A program made the position numbers and the translations under genes. The notes beneath the pieces are model-generated. The model made no database searches and was not told the origin of the DNA. It was given only the letters and a program-made list of their open reading frames with translations. Shown here in pieces: positions 16,840 to 24,279 of a stretch of 64,000 bases of DNA. The stretch spans positions 121,145 through 185,144 of the forward strand of contig WGMA01000006.1 of assembly GCA_016125285.1 (NCBI GenBank), given 5' to 3'. The stretch comes from Phycisphaera sp. GTDB lineage: Bacteria; Planctomycetota; Phycisphaerae; Phycisphaerales; Zrk34. The number at the start of each line of letters is the position of its first letter. The first letter of the stretch is position 1.

Positions 16840-17709
16840 TCACGGCGTCGACGCAAGCTTCGAGTGCTTTTCGATGAACGCGAAAACCGCCTCGGTTGGC
16901 TTGTCGCCGGGCTTGCCGAGGTTGGCGTTGATCGTGCCGTGGTTCGTGCCCTCGGCGGGGACGACGGTCGCCTCGATTCCCGTCGCGTGCAGCGCCTCGG
17001 CGAACTTGTTGGACCGCTCGCCGGAGTCCTGGCGGTCCGCCACGTGCAGCAGCAGGAACGGCGGGATGTGCCGGTCCTTCGCGACGTGCGTGATTGGCGA
17101 CAGATCGCGCTGCGTCGCCTCGTCTTTCGTGAACGCGCCTGTATAGGTGCCGCTCCGCAGCGGACCGATGCTCGCGAGCTGCGCCGGCACGTCGTACGCC
17201 GCGGTGTCCACGGGGAAGCAGCCGCTGATGTCCTTCAGCGACATACCCTCGGCCTCGAGGTAGCGGCCGTCCGTGCAGACCAGCGCGGCGAGGTGCGCGC
17301 CCGCCGAGTGTCCCGCGACGAATAGCTTCGTGGAGTCGCCGCCCACCTTCTCGACGTGATCGCGCACGTAGCGGATCGCCTTCGCGACGTCGCCGGTCAT
17401 CTCCTTGACCGTGACCCTCGGCACGAAGCGGTAGTTGATCGACACGAAGACTAAGCCCTTGTCGACGAACGCCTGGGGTTTGATCTGCACGCCATGTTTG
17501 TCCCCGGCCCGCCACCCGCCGCCGTGGATCCACACGACGACCGGGTGTCCACTGCCCTCCGTCGGCGCGTACACGTCGAGCGCCTGCGTTTCGACGTTTG
17601 CGTCGGTGTAGTGGATGTCCTTCTTCGTCTGCATCTCCGCCGCGCGGACGAGCCCCGCGTGCGCGAGCAGCGTCAACGCCAACAGGCCGATCAGTGTGGT
17701 GCTCTTCAT
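16840..17709 (-). CDS. Exported alpha/beta hydrolase (esterase)
   Basis: 289-aa secreted alpha/beta hydrolase of the esterase/BD-FAE type. A signal peptide (LIGLLALTLLAHAGLVRA) is followed by the oxyanion-hole motif VVWIHGGGWRAG, the nucleophile elbow VAGHSAGAH, and a C-terminal GTNHGTIN with the catalytic His. The substrate is unknown; acyl or feruloyl esters of polysaccharides are typical. It is convergent with the GDSL hydrolase. A second paralogous-type hydrolase lies at 30831-31799. Between its start (17709) and the tRNA-like repeat (17792) no gene is seen. Confidence 0.9.
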   Translation of the reverse strand: MKSTTLIGLLALTLLAHAGLVRAAEMQTKKDIHYTDANVETQALDVYAPTEGSGHPVVVWIHGGGWRAGDKHGVQIKPQAFVDKGLVFVSINYRFVPRVTVKEMTGDVAKAIRYVRDHVEKVGGDSTKLFVAGHSAGAHLAALVCTDGRYLEAEGMSLKDISGCFPVDTAAYDVPAQLASIGPLRSGTYTGAFTKDEATQRDLSPITHVAKDRHIPPFLLLHVADRQDSGERSNKFAEALHATGIEATVVPAEGTNHGTINANLGKPGDKPTEAVFAFIEKHSKLASTP

Positions 17710-17791
17710 GCTGTGCCCTACATGGATGTGCGTGTCGAGGTTGCTTAGAGGTCAGACGCACGGCGGGGCGGAATATTGTGGCGGCGCGGCC

Positions 17792-17844
17792 GTTGGCGCA
17801 TTAAAAAAGCCTCGCGTGTGCGAGGCTTCAATACCCCCTAGGGG
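17792..17844 (-). repeat. Duplicate of the tRNA-Glu 3' end plus terminator
   Basis: Reading the minus strand, positions 17844-17830 are identical over 15 bases to the 3' end of the tRNA-Glu gene (19961-19947), followed by a terminator hairpin (GCGAGGC/GCCTCGC arms, loop of 4, then T6) in the same place as the real tRNA terminator. The nine bases GTTGGCGCA beyond the T-tract (plus strand 17792-17800) also match 19910-19918. The stems differ in sequence but keep pairing. The rest of the tRNA is absent. It also terminates transcription from the 17974-18531 gene. It is either a relic of a second tRNA gene or an attachment-site-like copy bounding the low-GC island. Confidence 0.75.
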
Positions 17845-17881
17845 GGTCGGAAGACGGGGAATCAAAGAGTTACGTCGATTT

Positions 17882-17947
17882 ACCAACCCCGTTGAGGGTC
17901 GAATTCGGGTCAAACGGGGTTGGTGCGGGGTTGGTAGCGGGGTTGGT
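17882..17947. repeat. Left ACCAACCCC repeat cluster of the low-GC island
   Basis: Four copies of the 9-mer ACCAACCCC or its complement: one forward (17882) and three reverse (ending 17924, 17935, 17947). The first two form a perfect 12-bp inverted repeat (ACCAACCCCGTT, 19-nt loop). The three reverse copies are spaced 11-12 bases apart, giving G-runs that could form a two-tetrad quadruplex. A mirror-image cluster lies at 19814-19864. Confidence 0.85.
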
Positions 17948-17973
17948 GAAAATGAGCCATTTTGTCTGAAATG

Positions 17974-18531
17974 CTACTTCACCTTGATGGTTGTAGAGCA
18001 TTCTGCAACGGCGGACTTTCCCTTCTCCTGCGACTCTACATAAATACCAAGCTTCACCTTGTACTCTGCGGCCAAGGTCATATCGAAAATCCGACTAAGG
18101 CAAATCGTGCGCGTTACGGTTTCTCCGGGCTTCAGAGTTACATCGGGTACGACGGATACCAATCCTGAGACTCGTTCCTCAAGCCAAGCGCCGTAGTTTG
18201 TCAGTTCAGCATCAACGTTCTCGAAGTACTTGATGTCGAAACTGACATCAGCGAAAACCTTGTCGTCGCCGTTGTTTTGGTACTTTGCAGATGTATCGGA
18301 GACGTTCTTGAGCGTTAATTGAACGACAATCGGACCATCTCCTGAGGTTTCCTTCTTGCATAACAGGCCGAGTTGAAACGCGCCATTTCGTTGCCCCCAG
18401 ATGATGTCCTCCTTTGGCTGATTGCTGTCATCAGCGCACCCAGTCGCATTTCCAGCAACTGCATGCATCACAGACAAAGCGGGAAAGGTCGCGACTATTA
18501 GGACTACAGTCAGAGAGGTTCGTCTGGGCAT
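17974..18531 (-). CDS. Secreted protein of unknown function in low-GC island
   Basis: 185-aa protein with a signal peptide (SLTVVLIVATFPALSVMHAVAG) and a beta-rich body containing VVQLTLKNVSDTSAKY and a C-terminal segment with LKPGETVTRTICLSR, reminiscent of Ig-like or intracellular-proteinase-inhibitor-like beta-sandwich domains; no firm family. The start overlaps the end of the upstream gene by 22 bases, so the pair is coupled. Base composition is clearly AT-richer than the surrounding chromosome. A secreted partner of the larger beta-rich protein is a reasonable guess, nothing more. Confidence 0.72.
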   Translation of the reverse strand: MPRRTSLTVVLIVATFPALSVMHAVAGNATGCADDSNQPKEDIIWGQRNGAFQLGLLCKKETSGDGPIVVQLTLKNVSDTSAKYQNNGDDKVFADVSFDIKYFENVDAELTNYGAWLEERVSGLVSVVPDVTLKPGETVTRTICLSRIFDMTLAAEYKVKLGIYVESQEKGKSAVAECSTTIKVK

Positions 18532-19802
18532 TCTTGGAACTCCCCAAGGTTGGGTTTGCGGGTTGTAGTGGCATTCTCAACATTCTTCGTCCATGTGGGA
18601 AGCATGCCTCCCACATCTTGAACTGAACCCATCTCGCTCGTTCCAGAGACGGTCCAATTATTTGGGTCGCCGCCATTTCGTGTAGCGCGACCACACCACT
18701 TCCACTCTACCTTCTTAATTGGAACAATGATACTCTTTGAAATTCGTCCGTCGCACAGGTGCTGCTTAGGCTTGAATCCAATATACATCGTGAAGCTATC
18801 GTTGATTGCCACGCCTATTGTAGAGCGAGCGTTGAGGCCATTTGCGGTCAATTCGCGCTTAGACGCGAGTACATCGCCCGGAGAGTCAATGGCAATTCTC
18901 TTTGTTGAATTGGTGTTTGAGAAGGGGAAAGATCTGTCATGACCTGAGGCGGTTCTTACTTCACTTAAGCTAGGGTTGTTCTTTCGGAATGCTCGTGTTG
19001 ACGATTCAACAATCTGAAACCAAACGAGTTCGCCATCGCAATCAGCGGGAGGTTCAAATGTCTGAATATTGAAGAGAACACCAGGTGTTCCAATGGGATT
19101 CCCCTCGGCATCGAACGCGAAGCCATCACCGATGTGCAAGAACCTTCCATTCGGCAACTTCGTGCGGTCGCGAAAAAGGTTTCCTTCTATGTCTCGATAC
19201 CTTGTAACATCGTCTGTGACAGCACCGGGGGCTGTCGCCATGAGCATGATATTTGGCTCCAATACGTTGAACGTAGCCTCAGCACTGCAACTCATGGTAT
19301 CGGATATATTCAAGGTAATCGTTACTCGGTTCATTCCACCTTCTACCCAGTAGAATTCCAGTTTTGGCTGGCGATACCTTATAGGTCTTACCGCTACCAC
19401 TTCGCCCTTGTTCTTATCTGTCTTGTAATCGTCAACAATCATGCCTTCCACGGCCCACATCCGCGCGCCGGTTGTCTGTGTCGGCTTGACCTGAATCTCT
19501 AAGTCGGCGCGAACACCAACGCATGTGTTCTGGGTAGTATCTGAGACAACTTGACCGCATGATAGAATGTCCACTTGTACTGCGGTAACCTTGACTTCGT
19601 CTTTGCAGGAGTGACTGCCTGATTTGTATTCCGCGACGATTGAATCGTCGCGTGGGGCATTGCTATGGTGGATTGCCTCCACAAGGAATGACGCTGAATT
19701 GGATCCTTCCGAGAACTGCAAAGTTGCCCCGCTTGCGACAAGGGAAAATGGAGCCTCACTTCCCTTCCATAGCAGCAGATTTCCTGAGTATGTAAGCGTC
19801 AC
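18510..19802 (-). CDS. Large beta-rich extracellular-type protein, probably N-terminally truncated
   Basis: 430-aa protein of unknown family with Ig-like beta-strand patterns (MTLTYSGNLLLWKG, KDEVKVTAVQVDILSCG, VTITLNISDTMSCSAEATFN) and a C-terminus with several cysteines and Trp. It has no signal peptide and opens directly in a beta-strand, and an in-frame stop sits only four codons upstream inside the ACCAACCCC repeat cluster. This suggests that its 5' part was lost and that the GTG at 19802 is a makeshift start (a weak AGG lies upstream). It overlaps the next gene by 22 bases. GC is low by eye. It may be a pseudogene fragment of a larger surface protein. Confidence 0.6.
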   Translation of the reverse strand: MTLTYSGNLLLWKGSEAPFSLVASGATLQFSEGSNSASFLVEAIHHSNAPRDDSIVAEYKSGSHSCKDEVKVTAVQVDILSCGQVVSDTTQNTCVGVRADLEIQVKPTQTTGARMWAVEGMIVDDYKTDKNKGEVVAVRPIRYRQPKLEFYWVEGGMNRVTITLNISDTMSCSAEATFNVLEPNIMLMATAPGAVTDDVTRYRDIEGNLFRDRTKLPNGRFLHIGDGFAFDAEGNPIGTPGVLFNIQTFEPPADCDGELVWFQIVESSTRAFRKNNPSLSEVRTASGHDRSFPFSNTNSTKRIAIDSPGDVLASKRELTANGLNARSTIGVAINDSFTMYIGFKPKQHLCDGRISKSIIVPIKKVEWKWCGRATRNGGDPNNWTVSGTSEMGSVQDVGGMLPTWTKNVENATTTRKPNLGEFQECPDEPL

Positions 19803-19813
19803 CGTAACCTGTC

Positions 19814-19864
19814 ACCAACCCCGTTTACCAACCCCGTGCGGGGTTGGTGACGAGTGGGGTTGGT
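19814..19864. repeat. Right ACCAACCCC repeat cluster of the low-GC island
   Basis: Two forward copies (19814, 19827) and two reverse copies (ending 19848 and 19864) of the 9-mer ACCAACCCC. The second and third form a tight hairpin (ACCAACCCC, 4-nt loop, GGGGTTGGT). Together with the cluster at 17882-17947 it brackets the two low-GC genes. Confidence 0.85.
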
Positions 19865-19920
19865 AGATGATGGCAGAGCTGGAGGGTCTAAGTTGCGGGG
19901 AATCAGCAGGTTGGCGCAAT

Positions 19921-19944
19921 AAAAAAGCTCTGCGTGAGCAGAGC
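19921..19944 (-). terminator. tRNA-Glu terminator
   Basis: On the minus strand, directly after the tRNA, a 7-bp stem (GCTCTGC/GCAGAGC, 4-nt loop) is followed by six T residues (A6 at 19921-19926 on the plus strand). Confidence 0.88.
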
Positions 19945-19948
19945 CTAA

Positions 19949-20021
19949 TACCCCCTAGGGGATTCGAACCCCTGTAGCTGGACTGAGAATCCAGAGTCCT
20001 GGGCCACTAGACGAAGGGGGC
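19949..20021 (-). tRNA. tRNA-Glu (anticodon CTC)
   Basis: 73-nt cloverleaf on the minus strand: acceptor GCCCCCT pairs with AGGGGGT, D-arm GTCTAGTGGCCCAGGAC, anticodon arm CTGGA-TTCTCAG-TCCAG giving anticodon CTC, and T-arm AGGGG-TTCGAAT-CCCCT. The 3' CCA is not encoded. The gene is followed by an intrinsic terminator. Its last bases and terminator are duplicated at 17792-17844 beyond the low-GC island. Confidence 0.96.
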
Positions 20022-20053
20022 AAGCGGTCTTTGGGCCAACCGTCGGACGCGGC

Positions 20054-20081
20054 ATTGTATCGGGCGGCGTGGGGAATTCAA
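20054..20081 (-). promoter_or_regulatory. Sigma-70-like promoter of tRNA-Glu
   Basis: Minus strand: -35 TTGAAT (20076-20081) and -10 TACAAT (20054-20059) with a 16-base spacer, 32 bases before the mature tRNA 5' end. The remaining gap to 20114 shows no gene. Confidence 0.55.
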
Positions 20082-20114
20082 GCCCCGGGGGCCGGCGTGC
20101 TGAAGCGCGAGCGG

Positions 20115-21395
20115 CTACTCGGCGCCGATGCAGGTCAGGTGGCCGAGCGAGCGGAGGTACATGCGGCCGTTGGCGACGGCGGGGGTCGAATAGCTCAGCT
20201 CGCCGAGCGGGTTGACGGAGACCGGCTCGTACTTGTCGCCGGCCTTGAAAACGACGACGTCACCGTTGCGGTTGATGACGTAGATGTAGCCGTTGACGCA
20301 GACGGGCGAGCCGAAGAAGTCGCCGCCGAGGCGTTCACGCCACTTCACGTCGCCGGTCTTCGCGTCGAGGCACGTGGCGACCCCGCCGTCCCACACGAGG
20401 AACAGCAGGCCGTCGACGTGCAGCGGCGTCGGCACGTAGGGCGCGCTCTTGTCGATCTTGTAGACGAGGTCGGCCTTGCTGGACGGCTCGCTGGGCGGGC
20501 GGATGGCGACGAGGTAGTTGCCGCCGCCGCCCGAGCCGCACGTGCCGATGACCAGGTCGCCAACGGTCACCGACGAGCTGACGCTGCGCAGCTTGAACAG
20601 CGGTGTGCCGCCCGCCTCGCGGACCTGCCAGTTGACCTTGCCTGTCTCGGGGTCGATCGACGTGATGCCGTTGAGGCGTGCGTTGCAGATCAGTTCGTCG
20701 CGACCGTTGACGTTGCGGATGCTCGGCACGGAGTACGCGGTGGCGCCGCTCTCGCCGGTGCCGCGGTCGACGATCCACTTCGTCTTGCCGGTGCGCTTGT
20801 CGACGGCGATGATGCTGCTGGGGCCGATCTGATCGTTGGTGAGGATCAGCAGGTCCTTGTAGACGATGGGGCTGGTGCCGTTACCGTGCTGGCTGTCGAA
20901 GGGGCCGAGGTCCTCGCGCTTCCAGACTTCGTTGCCGCCGTGGTCGAGGGCCATGAGCGTGATCTTTTCGGGCGTGGTCCAGTAGACGTAGACGCGCTCG
21001 TCGTCCACGGCGGGCGTGGTCGAGCCGAAGCGGTTGAACTTGTGGTGGGCGTACTTCGACGAGGCGTACTGCTTGACCCACCGCGTGCCGCCGTCGCGGG
21101 CGTCGAGGCTAATGACGAACCGCGTGGCGGTGGCTTCGTCGGCGGAGAGCACGAACAGCTTGTCGCCCCACAGCACGGGCGCGCCGTGGCCCTCGCCGGG
21201 CAGGTCGACACGCCAGCGGTAGTCCGACGCGGCCCACTTCGTGGGGATCGTCTTGCAGTCTGACACGCCGGCGCCGTTGGGCCCGCGGAAACGTGTCCAC
21301 TCCTGGGCGTGGGCGGCTTGACCGGCGATGGTCGCGGCGGCCAGGGCCAGCGCGAACATCGTCAGACGGGCGACGGTAGCAAGTCGGTAGGGCAT
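20115..21395 (-). CDS. PQQ-like beta-propeller repeat protein
   Basis: 426-aa exported beta-propeller protein. A signal peptide (LTMFALALAAATIAGQAAHA) is followed by EWTRFRGPNGAGVSD and repeated blades of the PQQ-binding-like type (ISLDARDGGTRWVKQYASSK, IAVDKRTGKTKWIVDRGTG, SIDPETGKVNWQVREAGGTP, TCLDAKTGDVKWRERLG). There is no evidence that PQQ is bound; in planctomycetes such outer-membrane or periplasmic propellers are common and mostly of unknown role. It is transcribed divergently from a second propeller gene at 21492, and a third lies at 22936, so the three are a local paralogue set. Confidence 0.92.
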   Translation of the reverse strand: MPYRLATVARLTMFALALAAATIAGQAAHAQEWTRFRGPNGAGVSDCKTIPTKWAASDYRWRVDLPGEGHGAPVLWGDKLFVLSADEATATRFVISLDARDGGTRWVKQYASSKYAHHKFNRFGSTTPAVDDERVYVYWTTPEKITLMALDHGGNEVWKREDLGPFDSQHGNGTSPIVYKDLLILTNDQIGPSSIIAVDKRTGKTKWIVDRGTGESGATAYSVPSIRNVNGRDELICNARLNGITSIDPETGKVNWQVREAGGTPLFKLRSVSSSVTVGDLVIGTCGSGGGGNYLVAIRPPSEPSSKADLVYKIDKSAPYVPTPLHVDGLLFLVWDGGVATCLDAKTGDVKWRERLGGDFFGSPVCVNGYIYVINRNGDVVVFKAGDKYEPVSVNPLGELSYSTPAVANGRMYLRSLGHLTCIGAE

Positions 21396-21491
21396 GTCGT
21401 TTCCTTCGTTCGCGCCGCCGGCGTGGTTCGGCGGATTTGGCGCGGTAATATGAGGCGACCCATTTCCGGAACGATATTGATCGGAGCGCCC

Positions 21492-22898
21492 ATGCGGTTA
21501 ACGGCAGTCATTATAGCGGCGGCATTGCTCATCTCACCTGTCACGCTCCGCGCCGCCGATCCACCGGCCGAGCCCGCCGCCGTGGACGCCTCCGCCGTGC
21601 CCGACCTGCGGACCCGCACCGACGGCAGCGACTGGCCCCGATACCTCGGCCCGACCGTCGACGCCAAGTCCGCCGAGAAGGGCATCAACACCAAGTGGGG
21701 CGATCTCGGCCCGCCCATCCGCTGGCAGCGGGCCATCGGCGAGGGCTACGCCTCGCCGACCATCAGCCGCGGGCGACTGTTCCTGTTCGACCGCGTCAAG
21801 GACGAGAACCGCCTGACCTGCATGAACGCCGAGACCGGCGAGGATCTGTGGGAGTTCAAATATCCCACGGACTTCGAGGACATGCTGGGCTACTCCGGTG
21901 GGCCGCGCTGCAGCCCGCTCGTCGAGGACGACCGCGTGTACGTCATCGGCGGCGAGGGCATGCTGCACTGCCTCGACGTCGTGACCGGCAAGGTGAAGTG
22001 GAAGATGGACACGCTGGCGAAGTTCCACGTCGTGAAGAACTTCTTCGGCGTCGGATCGACGCCGATCATCGAGGGCGACCTGTTGATCATGCAGGTCGGC
22101 GGCAGCCCGAACGACGAAGCCGCGACCGACGTCTACGCCGCCCAGGGCAACATCAAGAACAACGGCAGCGACATCGTCGCCCTCAACAAGCTCACCGGCG
22201 AGGTCGTCTACAAGACCGGCGAGGACCTGGCCAGCTACTCGAGCCCCGTGCTAGCGACGATCGACGGGCGGCGGTGGTGCTTCGTCTTCGCCCGCAGCGG
22301 GCTGATCGGATTCGACCCGGCGAACGGCAAGGTCGACTTTCAATTCCCGTACCGGGCCCGCAAATTGGAGTCCGTCAACGCGTCCAATCCGGTCGTGGTC
22401 GGCTCTGAGATACTGCTGAGCGAATGTTACGAGCTGGGCGCGGTGAAGGTGCGCGTCCAGCCCGGTGCCTGTGAGACGGTGTGGAGCGACAAGGACAAAC
22501 GCGGCCGCGAGAAGTCGATGATGGCCCACTTCAACACGCCGATCTATCAGGACGGCTATGTGTACGGGTCGAGCGGCTACCACAGCGGCGAGGCGGAATA
22601 CCGCTGCCTCGACTGGAAGACGGGCAAGGTGATGTGGTCGGTGCCGAAGCTCGGACGCTGCACGCAGCTGATGATCGACGGCCACCTGATCATCCTCAGC
22701 GAGTTCGGCGGACTCATGCTCGTGCGTGTGAACCCGGCGCAGCCCGACGCGGTCGCCGCCGTGACGCTGAAGGACGCCAACGGCAAGGAGCTGATCAAGT
22801 ACCCCGCGTGGGCGGCGCCGATCGTGTCGCACGGCCTGCTGTACGTGAAGGGCGCCGACCGGCTGGTGTGCATGGAACTGATCCCGCCGAAGCAGTGA
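21492..22898 (+). CDS. PQQ-like beta-propeller repeat protein
   Basis: 468-aa exported beta-propeller protein. Signal peptide LTAVIIAAALLISPVTLRA, then SDWPRYLGPTVDAKSAEKG and blades such as TCMNAETGEDLWEFKYPTDF, LDVVTGKVKWKMDTLA, VALNKLTGEVVYKTGEDL and CLDWKTGKVMWSVPKLG. The ATG at 21492 is preceded by GGAG at five bases; the frame is open further upstream, but that part is arginine-rich and lies in the divergent promoter region. It is followed 37 bases later by a third propeller gene and is probably co-transcribed with it. Confidence 0.92.
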   Translation: MRLTAVIIAAALLISPVTLRAADPPAEPAAVDASAVPDLRTRTDGSDWPRYLGPTVDAKSAEKGINTKWGDLGPPIRWQRAIGEGYASPTISRGRLFLFDRVKDENRLTCMNAETGEDLWEFKYPTDFEDMLGYSGGPRCSPLVEDDRVYVIGGEGMLHCLDVVTGKVKWKMDTLAKFHVVKNFFGVGSTPIIEGDLLIMQVGGSPNDEAATDVYAAQGNIKNNGSDIVALNKLTGEVVYKTGEDLASYSSPVLATIDGRRWCFVFARSGLIGFDPANGKVDFQFPYRARKLESVNASNPVVVGSEILLSECYELGAVKVRVQPGACETVWSDKDKRGREKSMMAHFNTPIYQDGYVYGSSGYHSGEAEYRCLDWKTGKVMWSVPKLGRCTQLMIDGHLIILSEFGGLMLVRVNPAQPDAVAAVTLKDANGKELIKYPAWAAPIVSHGLLYVKGADRLVCMELIPPKQ

Positions 22899-22935
22899 GC
22901 GGCTTCGCCGGACTTACTCAACCTGGAGTGTGACG

Positions 22936-24228
22936 ATGCGCAATGGGATCGTGGGACTGACCGTGGCCTTCGCGATGGGCGTGACGATGGCGTCGGCGAG
23001 CGCCGGCGTGGACAACTGGCCGAGCTACCGCGGCCCCCATTTCAACGGGCACGCCGACGTCGAGGGATTGCCGACCGAGTGGTCGGAGACGAAGAACGTG
23101 AAGTGGAAGACGGAGATCCACGGCAAGGCGTGGTCGAGCCCGGTCATCTGGGGCGATCAGATATGGATGACGACGGCGACGGCGGACGGCAAGGTGCTCA
23201 GCGGCGTGTGCGTCGATCGTGACTCCGGCAAGATCGTCTATGACGAGGTGCTGTTCAACATCGCCGAGCCGCAGTTCTGCATCGCCAAGAACAGCTACGC
23301 GTCGCCGAGCCCGGTCATCGAGGAGGGCCGCGTGTACCTCAACTGGGGCTCGCCCGGCACGGCGTGCATCGACACGAAGACGATGAAGGTGCTGTGGACG
23401 CGGGACGACCTGAAGTGCAACCACTTCCGCGCGCCCGGCTCGTCGCCCGTGCTCTACAAGAACCTGCTGATCCTCACGATGGACGGCTCGGACTACCAGT
23501 ACGCGATCGCACTCGACAAGAACACCGGCAAGACCGTCTGGCGGCAGGACCGCACACACGACTACGCGGACATCGACCCGAAGACCGGCATGCCGAAGGC
23601 CGACGGCGACTTCCGCAAGGGCTTCGCCACGCCGCTGATCATCACGGTCGACGGTAAGGATCAGCTCATCAGCCCCGCCGCGAAGGCCGTGCACGCGCTC
23701 GACCCGATGACGGGCAAGCCGATCTGGTACGCGATGTACAATGAGCACTCGCCCTCGTCGAACCCGCTGTTCTACGACGGTCTGGTGATCGTCAAGACCG
23801 GCTGGGGCAAGGCGGGCATCGTCGCCGTCAAGCCGACCGGCTCGGGCAACGTGACCGACACCCACGTCGCGTGGTCGATCAAGTCCAACAGCGGCAACGC
23901 CAAGAAACCCTCGGCGGTGATCGTCGACGGCCTGATGTACATGGTCAGCGACCAGGGCGGCATCGCCACGTGCCTCGACGCGAAGACCGGCGACGAGGTG
24001 TGGAAGACGCGCCTCGGCGGCAAGGAGTACTCCGCGTCGGTGCTCTACGCCGGCGGCCTGCTTTACTTCTTCAGCGAGGAGGGCGAGGCGACCGTCGTGA
24101 AGCCCGGCCGCGACTTCAACAAGGTCGCGGAGAACAAGCTCGACGAGGGCCTGATGGCGTCACCCGCCGTCGCCGGCAAGGCGCTGTTCCTGCGGACGAA
24201 GACACACCTGTACCGCATCGAGAACTGA
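22936..24228 (+). CDS. PQQ-like beta-propeller repeat protein
   Basis: 430-aa exported beta-propeller protein with a signal peptide (GIVGLTVAFAMGVTMASASA), the entry motif NWPSYRGPHFNGHADVEGLP and blades IALDKNTGKTVWRQDRT, HALDPMTGKPIWYAMYNEHS and TCLDAKTGDEVWKTRLGG. The ATG at 22936 has GGAG seven bases upstream; a GTG two codons earlier is less well placed. It is the last gene of a plus-strand pair and converges on the gene at 24280, with a perfect 28-bp palindrome between them as likely terminator. Confidence 0.92.
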   Translation: MRNGIVGLTVAFAMGVTMASASAGVDNWPSYRGPHFNGHADVEGLPTEWSETKNVKWKTEIHGKAWSSPVIWGDQIWMTTATADGKVLSGVCVDRDSGKIVYDEVLFNIAEPQFCIAKNSYASPSPVIEEGRVYLNWGSPGTACIDTKTMKVLWTRDDLKCNHFRAPGSSPVLYKNLLILTMDGSDYQYAIALDKNTGKTVWRQDRTHDYADIDPKTGMPKADGDFRKGFATPLIITVDGKDQLISPAAKAVHALDPMTGKPIWYAMYNEHSPSSNPLFYDGLVIVKTGWGKAGIVAVKPTGSGNVTDTHVAWSIKSNSGNAKKPSAVIVDGLMYMVSDQGGIATCLDAKTGDEVWKTRLGGKEYSASVLYAGGLLYFFSEEGEATVVKPGRDFNKVAENKLDEGLMASPAVAGKALFLRTKTHLYRIEN

Positions 24229-24237
24229 TCACTGATT

Positions 24238-24265
24238 GGTGCGACTCGCTTAAGCGAGTCGCACC
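24238..24265. repeat. 28-bp perfect palindrome, copy 1
   Basis: Perfect self-complementary sequence with half-site GGTGCGACTCGCTT between two convergent genes; it can serve as a bidirectional terminator hairpin. A second copy with a paired base change lies at 25763-25790, on the other side of the intervening gene. Confidence 0.9.
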
Positions 24266-24279
24266 GCGCATGCTCATTG

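Noticed and set aside
17882..17947. Integron attC site
   Set aside because: The cluster lacks matching GTTRRRY/RYYYAAC core sites, and no integron integrase is present.
17882..19864. CRISPR array
   Set aside because: Repeats are 9-12 bases, in both orientations and without regular spacers; no cas genes nearby.
20115..24228. True PQQ-dependent alcohol dehydrogenases
   Set aside because: The three proteins have propeller blades but no recognisable PQQ-ligating or catalytic Asp pattern, and are shorter than those enzymes.
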